DNA of 64,000 bases from Planctomycetota bacterium (GCA_003696675.1 RFGH01000057.1:1-64000), one strand, 5' to 3'. Positions 17,184-25,788 are shown, counted from the first letter of the stretch. A program made the numbers and translations. Notes: generated from the letters alone by a model not told the origin.

Positions 17184-18097
17184 GCCTCGTCCCTCCGCAC
17201 GATCCAGAGCTGGAGCAGGGCCAGGCCGATCAGCATGATGGCGAGGACCCAGCCGATCGCGCTGGCGTACCCGAGGTCGCCGACCTCGAAGCCGGACTGA
17301 TAGAGGTACATCACGACCGTCAGGCCCTGGTTGCCCGGTCCGCCGCTGCCGTCGAGCAGCACGTAGGGCAGCTCGAACAGCTGCAGGCTGCCGATCATGG
17401 AGAGCATGACCACGAACGAGCCCACCGGGCGGATGGCCGGCAGGATCACATGGCGGAATCGCCCGATGGGGCCTGCGCCGTCGATCTCGGCGGCTTCGAG
17501 CAGCGTGTCGTCGACGCTCTGGAGTGCGGCCAGGAAGTAGATCATGTTGAAGCCCACATACATCCACAGGGAGATCAGGATGAGTGTGGCCATCACGTGC
17601 GATTCGAGCCAGGGCAGGTCGAGCCAGGAGCCGAGCCCCGGGGGTGTCCAGGCCCAGCCGAGCAGCGTCTGCAGGGTTTGGTTGATCAGGCCCGCCCGCT
17701 TCTCGAACATCAGCCCGGCGAGGATCGAAACGAAGACCAAGCCCATCAGCTGGGGGCTGAAGAAGATCAGGCGATACACCCCGCGTCCGCGGAGTTTGGG
17801 CGAGTTGAGGGCCATGGCGAGCAGCAGCGCGAGCGGCAGCTGGATGAACAGGCTCCCCAGGGTGTACACGACCGTGTTCCGGACCGCGGTCCAGAACACC
17901 GGGTCGGTCATCATGGAGGTGAAGTTGGCCGTGCCCACGAACGTCTTGGTGCCGGGGCCGTATGTCTGCTGGAACGCCAGAACGGTCGATTGCACGAGCG
18001 GGTAGAGGACAAAGACCAGCACGATCAGCGCGAACGGGGCGAGGAAGATCCAAGCGGCCCGCTGGGGAACCCTGCTCTTTGCGATTCCGGCGGCCAT
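17180..18097 (-). CDS. ABC sugar transporter permease, MalF/LacF type
   Basis: Partner permease of 305 residues with six helices and the EAA loop LLEAAEIDGAGPIGRF followed by HVILPAIRP. It lacks the large periplasmic P2 loop of E. coli MalF, as usual for the LacF/UgpA class. The ATG overlaps the binding-protein stop by one base (TAATG), and the stop overlaps the next permease start (ATGA). The three components are therefore translated as a block. Together with the protein at 18097-19509 it forms the uptake channel of the glucan locus. Confidence 0.92.
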   Translation of the reverse strand: MAAGIAKSRVPQRAAWIFLAPFALIVLVFVLYPLVQSTVLAFQQTYGPGTKTFVGTANFTSMMTDPVFWTAVRNTVVYTLGSLFIQLPLALLLAMALNSPKLRGRGVYRLIFFSPQLMGLVFVSILAGLMFEKRAGLINQTLQTLLGWAWTPPGLGSWLDLPWLESHVMATLILISLWMYVGFNMIYFLAALQSVDDTLLEAAEIDGAGPIGRFRHVILPAIRPVGSFVVMLSMIGSLQLFELPYVLLDGSGGPGNQGLTVVMYLYQSGFEVGDLGYASAIGWVLAIMLIGLALLQLWIVRRDEA

Positions 18098-19509
18098 TAC
18101 TGCGGTCCCCCGTCTTCGGTCCGGACGCTCGAGAACGCGTTGCGTTCCATCACCCGGGTGATGCTCGCCTGGGCGCGGTCGAGCAGTCGGGCCGCTTCCG
18201 ACCGGAGGCTCTCGGGTTCACCGGTCTGCGTCCGCTTCGCATAGTCGGCGAGTTCAACAGCGGCGTCACGGAGCAGGAACACCGCTTGGCGGTTGTAGGG
18301 CGACGAAGTTCGCACCGGGACGGACGGGGCCTGCTCGATATACAGCGCCCCCTTCGGCTGGTTCGAGAAGAACGGGTCTGGTTGGTGGTAGACCGGATCG
18401 TCCCAGAGCGAGCGGACGGGGCTGATGATGTCGGTCAGCTCGTACATCTGGCGGGCCACTTCAGGCGAGGTATAGAGCAGCTTGGCATACTTCCAAGCCA
18501 ACTCGATGTCCGAGCCGTCCTTGGGGATGCCCAGCATGGTGCCCCCGCGGACCGAGGTTCGCCGGCCGCCGGGCTCGAAGGCTGGCAGGGGAATGACCTT
18601 GACCTTCCCGGCGAGCTGCGGGATTTGCAGCTTCCAGATGGCACACATCCAGTCCGGGCAGAGGTAGCCGATCGCGTAGCCATCGATCCGCTGCTGATGA
18701 CCGGTGGCGGAGAAGTCCTCGATGTCGACCGCGACCCGATCCGGTCCCACGCACCAGGAGACGATCTCGGCGAGCAACTCGGCGTTGCGCGGTGCGTTCA
18801 GCACGGGCCGTTCGTCGGCGTCGAAGAGCTCACCGCCGCCCTGCAGCATCAGCACTTCGATGTTGTCGAGCTGCGTCGGCCAGAAGGAGAGCGCCCAGCG
18901 GTCGGGTTCTCCGTCGTTGTTTGCATCGGCCATGAGCGGGGCGACGGCGGTGAAGTAGTCGTCCCAGGTCTCGACGGTGCTCAGGTCGATGCCCGCGGCT
19001 TCGACGATGTCGGAGCGGTACGCCAGCAGCACCGGGTGGACATCGTGCGGAAGACCGAAGATGCGGCCGCGGGATGTGACCGGGCCGAACGAGGGCGGAT
19101 TGATCTCGTCGAGCAGCCCCTCGGCATGCAGGCGATCGGTCAGGTCGAGGAAACCGACCGACTCGAGCGGCCCGGTGAAAGCCCGCCCGATCACCGCCCG
19201 TTCCACTTCGATCAGATCAGCGGTTGGAAGACCGCCAAAGAAGCCGGACATCATCCGGCGTTCGATGGCTGCGATGCTCATGAGCTGCATGTCCAGCGGA
19301 CGGCCCATATCCGCCGCGTTTTCGAGCAGGGGGACATAGAGCTGACGGTGCTCGGGCGAGAAAAGCCAGAAAACAACCGCATCGCTCGCATCGCTGGAGT
19401 GGTGTCGGGCTTTGAAGAGCACGCCCATCGAGGCGAGCATCAATCCGATCATCACCCAGAGACCGAGAGAGAGCCCCCGGGCGGAAGTGACGATGGTGAT
19501 TACTCGCAT
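18097..19509 (-). CDS. ABC transporter solute-binding protein, membrane-anchored
   Basis: An extracellular solute-binding protein (family 1 fold) of 470 residues, expected to deliver oligosaccharides to the permeases. Residues 10-32 form an uncleaved-looking hydrophobic helix (LSLGLWVMIGLMLASMGVLF) with no lipobox Cys. The protein therefore seems tethered by an N-terminal transmembrane anchor rather than as a lipoprotein or free periplasmic protein. The segment ADANNDGEPDRWALSF is typical of sugar-binding members. The start is taken at ATG 19509, because a longer frame would overlap the PEP-CTERM-like gene. It lies 74 bases downstream of that gene in the same operon. Confidence 0.88.
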   Translation of the reverse strand: MRVITIVTSARGLSLGLWVMIGLMLASMGVLFKARHHSSDASDAVVFWLFSPEHRQLYVPLLENAADMGRPLDMQLMSIAAIERRMMSGFFGGLPTADLIEVERAVIGRAFTGPLESVGFLDLTDRLHAEGLLDEINPPSFGPVTSRGRIFGLPHDVHPVLLAYRSDIVEAAGIDLSTVETWDDYFTAVAPLMADANNDGEPDRWALSFWPTQLDNIEVLMLQGGGELFDADERPVLNAPRNAELLAEIVSWCVGPDRVAVDIEDFSATGHQQRIDGYAIGYLCPDWMCAIWKLQIPQLAGKVKVIPLPAFEPGGRRTSVRGGTMLGIPKDGSDIELAWKYAKLLYTSPEVARQMYELTDIISPVRSLWDDPVYHQPDPFFSNQPKGALYIEQAPSVPVRTSSPYNRQAVFLLRDAAVELADYAKRTQTGEPESLRSEAARLLDRAQASITRVMERNAFSSVRTEDGGPQ

Positions 19510-19583
19510 GCCGGCGGCTCTCCGCGAAATGGAAGAGGGGGCCATGGCCGTTGGGCCGACGGCCCCCCTGAGGGAAACCGTGA

Positions 19584-20252
19584 TCAGCGGCGGCGACGCG
19601 TGGCAGCCAGCCCGCCAAGTCCGAGCAGGGCCAACGAGCCGGGGGTCGGGACGGTACCGAACACCACATTGCCGAATGGGGCGGTGTCGGTGAACCACAC
19701 ATTGACCCCGGTCACCTGGATACCCCATTGCACATGGCGGGAGGCGTCGTTGATGGTCGTCAGCGAGATGCTGAATGAGCCGGAGGCGTCGATGTCAGCG
19801 AACACATCGACCGAGGATGAGAAATCGGCGGCGAAGTCGCGGATGAAGACGCGGACATTATGGGCGTCGGTGAAGGAGTAGGAAAGGACATTGCCCGAGA
19901 AGGTCACGGTCTGCCCGGCGAGGCCACCGTCGACCTGCTGGTAGAGGTTCGCCTCCATGATTTTGTTGCCGGGTGCGCCGGGGCCGCCGCCGCCCTGGTA
20001 CCAGAACGGGTCGGGGTCGCCAATGGTGTTGGGCGACATGGTCAGGGTGTTGGCCCCGTCATCGAAACTGGCGACAAGATCGGCGATGCCCCATGGGCTG
20101 CCGAACACGAATCCACCGCCGTTGGCGGGCAGTTCGAAGACATTCATGTAACCCAGCCAGGGGGCGTCGGAGGGGTCGATGCCCACTGAAACATCGGCGG
20201 TGGCGGTGCCTGCGAGGGCGGCAACGGTCAGAGCAAGAATCGTTGTCTTCAT
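19584..20252 (-). CDS. Secreted protein with PEP-CTERM-like sorting tail
   Basis: A 222-residue exported protein. The signal peptide ends near GTATADV and the body is beta-rich with no cysteine. The C-terminus TPGSLALLGLGGLAATRRRR is a PEP-CTERM-type tail (short Pro motif, hydrophobic helix, Arg cluster), with T-P-G in place of P-E-P. Such tails direct proteins to the exosortase system and the outer surface. It is co-directional with, and between, the LacI regulator and the transporter genes, so it is probably co-induced with glucan uptake. The body may be a glycan-binding module, but I do not recognise its family. Confidence 0.82.
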   Translation of the reverse strand: MKTTILALTVAALAGTATADVSVGIDPSDAPWLGYMNVFELPANGGGFVFGSPWGIADLVASFDDGANTLTMSPNTIGDPDPFWYQGGGGPGAPGNKIMEANLYQQVDGGLAGQTVTFSGNVLSYSFTDAHNVRVFIRDFAADFSSSVDVFADIDASGSFSISLTTINDASRHVQWGIQVTGVNVWFTDTAPFGNVVFGTVPTPGSLALLGLGGLAATRRRR

Positions 20253-20297
20253 GGCTTTTCTCTCTTCTCACACGAGGGTTATGAGTTCAAACGGAAC

Positions 20298-21344
20298 TCA
20301 GATCACTTGCACGATCCGGGTGTTGTCCTCGACCCGGATGGCGGCGACGGGGGGGAATGCCGTGCTCTCCTGCACGGCCAAGGTGGTCGGACGGACCTCG
20401 CGGAAGGTGCCGGAGGCTTCTCCCTTGAGGGTTCTGGTCAGCCAGCGTGCGGCCTCGAGTCCGAGCGAGCGGGCGTCTTGGCATACGGCCGTGAACTGCG
20501 GGTAGGTGCGCAGGCGGATGTCGCTGTCATCGAAGCCGATGATGGACAGGTCCTTGGGCACTCGGATGCCGAGTTGGAGGCAGCGGTGCAGGGCCCCCAC
20601 AGTCGAGAGCGGGTTGGTGAAATAGATCGCCGTCGGTGGGTTCGGTTGGTCGAGCAGACGGAGCAGCATCATCGCGCCGCCCTCGGGGCTTGCCTCGGCG
20701 CGGACGATGAAGGACTCTTCAACGGGAAGTCCGGCCCGCTGCATCGCCTCGCGGTATCCGGCCTCTCGATCGCGATGGTCGGAATCCGAGACGCGGTGGA
20801 TGGCCAAGCCGATGCGGCGGTGGCCGAGCCCGATGAGGTGATCGACCGCTGCGCGGGAGGTATCGCGCGAGTCGGAGTCGATGTAGTTTACCCGGGGGTC
20901 GTCCGAGCGGTCGGCCACGAGCACCATCGGGAACCCGTCGTTGGCGATGGCTTCGGCCAGACCGTTATCATCGAGGGCCCGCACAATGACGCCACGAACT
21001 CCCTTGCGGTTGAAGAACTGTTCATAAGTCTCGTCGGCGTGCTTGTCGCGGTGCACATTCAGAAAGGTCAGATCGAAGCGACGCTCGCTGACCCCTTGGA
21101 GGATACCGGCGAGAAGCGCCGCTTCGAACGCACCGAGATCGGCCTTGACCGGCTCGTTGGGGTAGGCGAGCCCGATGACATTCGTGGGCTTTCGGCCGAC
21201 GGATGGTTTGTAACCTGACTTGTCGGCTGTCTGGAGGACGCGTCTGCGCATCTCATCACTGACGCCGGGGTGGTTGTTGAGCGCGCGGGATACCGTGGCG
21301 ACCGAAACGCCGAGCTCTTCCGCGATGGCCCGCACCGAACTCAT
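20298..21344 (-). CDS. LacI-family transcriptional regulator
   Basis: A 348-residue regulator. The N-terminal helix-turn-helix (AEELGVSVATVSRALNN) and hinge region (about 45-60) are followed by a periplasmic-binding-protein-like sensor domain (60-335). The ATG follows the stop of the upstream gene directly (TGA then ATG), so it is co-transcribed with the genes it probably controls. The palindrome GTAACAGTTAC found in front of four units of this locus (15464, 22405, 22598, 25451) is its likely operator, which would also make it autoregulated through 22405. The effector is probably a glucan oligosaccharide or glucose-containing disaccharide. Operator assignment is inference from proximity and symmetry. 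Confidence 0.93.
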   Translation of the reverse strand: MSSVRAIAEELGVSVATVSRALNNHPGVSDEMRRRVLQTADKSGYKPSVGRKPTNVIGLAYPNEPVKADLGAFEAALLAGILQGVSERRFDLTFLNVHRDKHADETYEQFFNRKGVRGVIVRALDDNGLAEAIANDGFPMVLVADRSDDPRVNYIDSDSRDTSRAAVDHLIGLGHRRIGLAIHRVSDSDHRDREAGYREAMQRAGLPVEESFIVRAEASPEGGAMMLLRLLDQPNPPTAIYFTNPLSTVGALHRCLQLGIRVPKDLSIIGFDDSDIRLRTYPQFTAVCQDARSLGLEAARWLTRTLKGEASGTFREVRPTTLAVQESTAFPPVAAIRVEDNTRIVQVI

Positions 21345-22355
21345 TCAGGGATTCCCATCCAGATCGCGTTCAAGGGCATAATCCTTCTCCGACCAGAGAA
21401 CTTCATAGGTGCTCTTGGCGGTATTTTCGTCTATCTCCTCAAAGAGCTGCTCCGGGCCGAGACGAGAGACATGCCCGTCGACGAAGGCGATGTTCGCGGT
21501 GCCGTCGATCGCCTTGAGATCACCGCTGCGGGGTGGGTGACGATAGTAGGGAAGATAGCTCGTCGGCATGACATTTGGGTCTGCGCCGAGCTCTGGCGAA
21601 GTCGGATTCGCGCGCCAGTTGCTGTTGTTCTGGAATCCGTTGAATGTGATGGGGTCAAGCCCGTTCCCGCCGCCGAATCGCTCAGCCGGGAGCTCGTATC
21701 CGCCGATGGTGGCTCCGCTGAACCAAGTGATATCCGCTCCATCGAGCAGTTCGGAGCGGAAGAGGCCCCAAGCTTCACCGAAGAGCAGAGTCTTGCTTGC
21801 GCGTGCGCTCGAATCCGTGAATGCCTGTCCCTTGTTAAAGGTGCGCTGATTTGACTGGTAAGTGCCCGGCTTGAGGAATCGTGGCAGGCCCGTCGTCGGG
21901 TCGAGCCCTGTGACCTCAGCCGCGGAAGCCGCCCAATAGTTCATGGTGTACGACCGACCCGCATCGGGGTGATTTGGGCATTCCATGACGCCGCCGCCCA
22001 CGGTCTCATTCATCACATTCGTCGCGGACAGATTGCGGAAATCTTCCTGGGGAAGATACTGCCCGATGCGGTTCACATCGTACCAGACCATGTTCTGTCG
22101 CCCGTTTTGAGGATCGATCACGAACTGGCCGCCCAGAGCGGGCGGGAACCGCCCCCGATAGTCGGTGGCGTACACCAAGGCCGCCTGAGCGATGCTGCGG
22201 ATATTGTTCTGACAGAGCAGGGTCTTGCCGCTCTCCCGGGCCTTTCCGATGGCCGGCAGGAGAATTCCGATCAGCAACGCGATGATCGCGATGACGACGA
22301 GAAGTTCGATGAGCGTAAACGCCCGCGTTCCGGCGGGGGTCCCTCGGGATTTCAT
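21345..22355 (-). CDS. Prepilin-like protein (H-X9-DG type), first gene of the glucan operon
   Basis: A 336-residue protein with a prepilin cleavage and methylation motif at residues 11-30 ([20 protein letters not shown]), a helical spine, Cys-containing middle, and near the C-terminus [15 protein letters not shown], a planctomycete prepilin-like FVDGHV element. Its stop is immediately followed by the LacI start codon. It is the promoter-proximal gene behind the operator at 22405. These pseudopilin-like proteins are abundant in planctomycetes and often lie beside carbohydrate-uptake genes. A role in a surface fibre or in polysaccharide import has been suggested for the group but is unproven here. 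Confidence 0.9.
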   Translation of the reverse strand: MKSRGTPAGTRAFTLIELLVVIAIIALLIGILLPAIGKARESGKTLLCQNNIRSIAQAALVYATDYRGRFPPALGGQFVIDPQNGRQNMVWYDVNRIGQYLPQEDFRNLSATNVMNETVGGGVMECPNHPDAGRSYTMNYWAASAAEVTGLDPTTGLPRFLKPGTYQSNQRTFNKGQAFTDSSARASKTLLFGEAWGLFRSELLDGADITWFSGATIGGYELPAERFGGGNGLDPITFNGFQNNSNWRANPTSPELGADPNVMPTSYLPYYRHPPRSGDLKAIDGTANIAFVDGHVSRLGPEQLFEEIDENTAKSTYEVLWSEKDYALERDLDGNP

Positions 22356-22404
22356 GTCTCAGGCTCCCTCTGTGTTTCGGCCCGGGTATGCGGGCCTGCC
22401 TGAC

Positions 22405-22447
22405 GAAACAGTTACACCAGTGTGCTGCCAAACCCGCCCGTTGTCAA
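22405..22447 (-). promoter_or_regulatory. Promoter and operator of the glucan-uptake operon
   Basis: On the minus strand: TTGACA (22442-22447), a poor -10 region around CACACT, then the palindrome GTAACTGTTTC (22405-22415, 10 of 11 matches). The -35 to operator distance is 26 bases, identical to the promoter at 15432. It lies 50 bases from the start of the gene at 22355. Confidence 0.7.
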
Positions 22448-22582
22448 GGGGGAGGAACCCGGCACGGTCAAAGTTTCGTCAATAGCGATAAATCGTTGAA
22501 AATACTGGGCTAGCGATGTTTGTGCGTCCGGCATTGAGGCACGGCCGCCCGTAAAAATCGGTCCAGACCCGCCCGAGACGAG

Positions 22583-22611
22583 GTGACACCTGGGCACGCA
22601 ACAGTTACGCT
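22583..22611 (+). promoter_or_regulatory. Promoter with operator between -35 and -10; transcript may be leaderless
   Basis: GTGACA at 22583-22588, a 17-base spacer and TACGCT at 22606-22611 would start transcription at about 22618, the A of the ATG. The palindrome GCAACAGTTAC (22598-22608, 10 of 11) sits across the spacer and -10. No Shine-Dalgarno sequence precedes the ATG. Confidence 0.5.
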
Positions 22612-22617
22612 ATAGGC

Positions 22618-23919
22618 ATGAAGACCCCCCTCGCCGCCGGACTTGTGCTTTCTCTGCTCTCGGGCTGTGCCTCGGTTGCAGACACCCCGTCGTGGAGCTC
22701 ACTCGGGGAGCCGAGCCAGGTCAGTTTGCGCCAGACCGAGGCGGGCTTTGAACTGATCCGCAACGGGGAGGCGTTCTTCGTCCGCGGGGCCGGCGGGGTC
22801 CGATATCTCTCGGAGCTGGCGGATATGGGCGGGAACGCGATCCGCACCTGGGACGGTGAGGGGATCGATTCGCTGATGAACGAGGCCCATGAGCTGGGCT
22901 TGGCCGTCCAGGTCGGGATCTGGCTCGAGCACGAGCGGCACGGGTATGACTATGACGACCCGGCGGTGCGCGAAGAGCAGCTGGCCAAAGTTGAGCGGCT
23001 CGTGACCCGCTACCGGCATCATCCCGCGTTGTTGACCTGGGGGGTGGGAAACGAGGTCGAGCTGGGCGGGGACTTGGGCAAGGCGTTGCGGGCGATCGAG
23101 GAGGCCGCCGCACTGATCAAGCGGCTGGACCCCCACCACCCGACGGTCGCCGTGATCGCCGAAATCGGGGACGACAAGGCGGCCCGAATCGCGGCGGAAT
23201 GTCCGAGCATCGACCTGATCGGTGTGAACTCATACGGGGGCATGGCGAGTGTGCCCGAGCGGCTTGTGCAGCAGGGGTACCATGGCGCGTACATGATCAC
23301 GGAGTTCGGGCCACTCGGTCACTGGGAGAGTGCTTCGTCCGAGTGGGGTGCTCCGTACGAGATGACCAGCTCTCAGAAGGCCGACTTCATCGCTGGCAAC
23401 TACGCCAGAGCCGTTGAGGCAGAGCACCCTGGGGCATGCGTTGGCTCATTTGCGTTCCTGTGGGGGAACAAGCAAGAAACCACAGAGACTTGGTTCGGGC
23501 TCTTCCTGCCGACCGGGGAGAAGACCGAGTCGGTCGAGCGGTTGGCAGAGTTCTGGAGCGGGCGACTGGCCAGCGAGCATGCTCCCAGGGTTCGGGCCAT
23601 CCGGCTGGGATTGGAGGCTCCTGGTCGGGTTGAACCCGGGCAAGCCTTCAAGGCCGATGTGTCCGCCGATGATCCGGACGGTGATCGGCTTTCCTTCGAG
23701 TGGCGTGTGATTGCCGAGTCGAGCGACCGAAAGACCGGTGGCGATGCCGAGGCGGCGCCACCGGTGATCGAAGGCTCGGTCCTCTCATCGCAGGGGACGA
23801 CGGCCACGCTCAAAGCGCCGGTCGAGCCGGGCGCCTACCGCGTGTTCGTGACCGTACGCGATGGCAAGGGGTGGGCCGGAACTGCCAACTTGCCGTTCCG
23901 GGTTGTCGGCGAGGAGTGA
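22618..23919 (+). CDS. Lipoprotein glycoside hydrolase, clan GH-A (GH2-like TIM barrel)
   Basis: A 433-residue predicted outer-membrane or periplasmic lipoprotein (lipobox LLSGC, Cys17). The TIM-barrel part (about 40-325) has Glu146 in WGVGNEVE as candidate acid/base and Glu229 in MITEFGPLG as candidate nucleophile, the beta4/beta7 pair of clan GH-A. Residues 330-433 form an Ig/cadherin-like module (DPDGDRLSFEW). Sequence style is like GH2 TIM-barrel or related beta-glucanase families, but I cannot name one family with certainty. It is divergent from the uptake operon and has its own operator copy nine bases before the start codon, so it should be co-regulated and act on the imported glucan. 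Confidence 0.85.
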   Translation: MKTPLAAGLVLSLLSGCASVADTPSWSSLGEPSQVSLRQTEAGFELIRNGEAFFVRGAGGVRYLSELADMGGNAIRTWDGEGIDSLMNEAHELGLAVQVGIWLEHERHGYDYDDPAVREEQLAKVERLVTRYRHHPALLTWGVGNEVELGGDLGKALRAIEEAAALIKRLDPHHPTVAVIAEIGDDKAARIAAECPSIDLIGVNSYGGMASVPERLVQQGYHGAYMITEFGPLGHWESASSEWGAPYEMTSSQKADFIAGNYARAVEAEHPGACVGSFAFLWGNKQETTETWFGLFLPTGEKTESVERLAEFWSGRLASEHAPRVRAIRLGLEAPGRVEPGQAFKADVSADDPDGDRLSFEWRVIAESSDRKTGGDAEAAPPVIEGSVLSSQGTTATLKAPVEPGAYRVFVTVRDGKGWAGTANLPFRVVGEE

Positions 23920-23944
23920 ACCTGCGTCTTCCTCGGGGGGCCGT

Positions 23945-25393
23945 TTACGGGCAGCCGAGGTAATACAGCGAGAGATAGCTCGCGATATCGAAGAAGTTGA
24001 GGGCGCCGAATGGCTCGGCAAGGTCGGCTGCGGGATCTTGGTTGTTATACAGGGCCAAATAAGCGGCGAGATCGAAGAAGTTGAGCGAGCCGTACGGTTC
24101 GGCGAGATCAGCCGGGCACGACTGGGGAGTCATACGGAGCCAGTTGACATTAAACTCGCCGGTCGTGCCGACCTTGGCAAAGCGGAGTGTCTGAGGCCCG
24201 GCTTCGAGGGGGATCGAGGCGATGACGGTCTGCCAGGACTGCCAGCCGCCGGTGACGGGGACCCCGATCGGACCGGTGAGATCCTGTCCGTCGCGTTCGA
24301 TGCGGAAAGAGCCTCCTGTGGACTGCGACGCCACGCGGGCTTCCAGCAGATAGACGCCGGCCGCTTCGACATCAACGGTGTACTCCAGCCATTCTCCGTT
24401 GCGGAGCCAGCCGATGTTGAAGCCGCCTTCGGAGCAGATCTGGACATCCACATCATCGGCTCGGTACGCGGAGCCGTTGTTGCCAGCATCGGTGTCGTAA
24501 TAAGCCTCGCCGGGATAGCCTATGTCGTAGTCCTCTGATTCGATCTGTCCCGGGATGGCATGGGGCGTGCCGCCGAAGGGGGCCTGTTCGCGTCGGAATA
24601 CGCGGATGTAGTCTACTTCGAGGGTCTGCGGCCATTGGGAGGATCCGTCGGGATTCCCGGGAAACGCGCCCCCCACCGCTACATTGAGCAGGAGATGGAA
24701 CTCATGATCGAACGGCGCGCGAGCGTTTCCTGAGCTGGCGGCGGAAAACCACTGGTCGGCGTTCTTGGTGGAGTAGAGCTGGCCGTCGATGTACCAGCGG
24801 ATCTGGTCCGGATCCCACTCGATGGCGTAGTCGTGGAAGTTCTGTGAGAAGTCGGTGCCGTTGGCAAAGGAGCCGCCGGTGGATGCATTGTTCGGCCAAA
24901 CCGACCCGAAATGGAGTGTGCCGTATATGCGATCGGCGAAGTTCACGGACTCCATGATGTCGATCTCACCGGACGACGCCCAGCCGCCGTAGGGCGAGTC
25001 GGTGGGCAGCATCCAGAGTGCGGGCCAGATCCCGCGGGTGCTTGGGAGCTTCATGCGTGCTTCGACGCGTCCCCACTTAAACTCAAACTTGCCGAGTGAC
25101 CGGATCCTGGCGGAGGTGTAGGACCGGCCGCCGAAGGACTGCTCACGCGCGATGATTTTCAGTGTGCCGTTGGAAACCTGAAGATTGCCTGACAGATTGG
25201 TGTAGTACTGCAGTTCGTCGTTGCCCCAGCCCGCGGGAAGCCCGTAGGCGGTTCCAGTCCCGATCTGTACCTCCCAGTTGTCGGGGTTGAGCGAGGTCTG
25301 GTCGAACTCCTCAGCCCAGATCTGGGTCCATTGGGCGTTCACTGTGGCTGCGAGCAAAAGGGGCAGCACGATGGCCGCTGCGAGATAGCGCAT
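23945..25393 (-). CDS. Secreted GH16 beta-glucanase (laminarinase-like) with CBM6 and tandem dockerin tail
   Basis: A 482-residue exported endo-beta-glucanase. After a signal peptide ending VNA, the GH16 domain (22-270) carries the catalytic triad Glu143-x-Asp145-x-x-Glu148 in SGEIDIMESV. The WPALWMLP and WDPDQIRWYIDG segments are typical of beta-1,3-glucanases. A CBM6-like module follows (about 280-410: IESEDYD, WLRNGEWLEYTVDV, LRFAKVG). The last 60 residues hold two GC-type dockerin repeats (ADLAEPYGSLNFFDLAAYL, ADLAEPFGALNFFDIASYL) ending LGCP. It is the only member here with two. It probably starts laminarin degradation outside the cell. It faces the lipoprotein hydrolase gene tail to tail. 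Confidence 0.94.
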   Translation of the reverse strand: MRYLAAAIVLPLLLAATVNAQWTQIWAEEFDQTSLNPDNWEVQIGTGTAYGLPAGWGNDELQYYTNLSGNLQVSNGTLKIIAREQSFGGRSYTSARIRSLGKFEFKWGRVEARMKLPSTRGIWPALWMLPTDSPYGGWASSGEIDIMESVNFADRIYGTLHFGSVWPNNASTGGSFANGTDFSQNFHDYAIEWDPDQIRWYIDGQLYSTKNADQWFSAASSGNARAPFDHEFHLLLNVAVGGAFPGNPDGSSQWPQTLEVDYIRVFRREQAPFGGTPHAIPGQIESEDYDIGYPGEAYYDTDAGNNGSAYRADDVDVQICSEGGFNIGWLRNGEWLEYTVDVEAAGVYLLEARVASQSTGGSFRIERDGQDLTGPIGVPVTGGWQSWQTVIASIPLEAGPQTLRFAKVGTTGEFNVNWLRMTPQSCPADLAEPYGSLNFFDLAAYLALYNNQDPAADLAEPFGALNFFDIASYLSLYYLGCP

Positions 25394-25450
25394 GTCGGGC
25401 TCCTATCAGGTCCGAGGATATTGAACCACAGTTTCTGGCCGGTTGCAAGC

Positions 25451-25461
25451 GTAACAGTTGC
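25451..25461 (-). promoter_or_regulatory. Operator-like palindrome upstream of the GH16 gene
   Basis: GTAACAGTTGC (plus strand) matches the shared palindrome at 10 of 11 positions and lies 58 bases from the GH16 start codon. Weak promoter boxes can be read just downstream on the minus strand (TTGCAA, 17-base spacer, TTCAAT). Confidence 0.65.
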
Positions 25462-25788
25462 AATCCTGGCAGCGGATGGGATGGTCGGCTGGCGTTGGGC
25501 TGAAATTTTACGGATGATCGTTTACCTCATTGACGCTGCGCCGGTTCATGCCCGCCGAAACAGTTACGGCGGGCTTTATGCGTGGGGTGACCGCCGGATG
25601 TGGCGCTGGCATCCGTGAATGGCATCTGTCGGTCCCATATGGTCCATCGGGGTGTTGCCAGTCTGATTCCGAGCAGAGCCCCGTGGCGGTGCGTTCGCGG
25701 CATGCCCGGTTCGTGAGAGCAGCCTCTTGGGGGTCGGGTGCGTCCGGTCGATCGGTGCCGCTTGCAGAAGGGGATATGATCGTGAAAG
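25462..25788. other. Intergenic region between the GH16 gene and tRNA-Ile2
   Basis: About 330 bases with no supportable gene. Reading frames here lack ribosome-binding sites and one of them runs through the tRNA. The only structure I see is the operator-containing hairpin at 25550-25574. The region probably contains the tRNA promoter. Confidence 0.6.
25550..25574. promoter_or_regulatory. GC-rich inverted repeat with an operator copy in its centre
   Basis: GCCCGCCG and CGGCGGGC form an 8-base inverted repeat around AAACAGTTA, so the 11-mer GAAACAGTTAC (25557-25567) lies at its centre. It is followed by TTTAT. It is 106 bases from the copy at 25451, close to ten helical turns. It may be a distal operator for GH16, or a weak terminator. 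Confidence 0.5.

Noticed and set aside
17184..18053. N-terminal extension of the MalG-type permease
   Set aside because: The extension is the wrong-frame translation of the MalF-type gene; the ATG at 17183 overlaps its stop in ATGA form.
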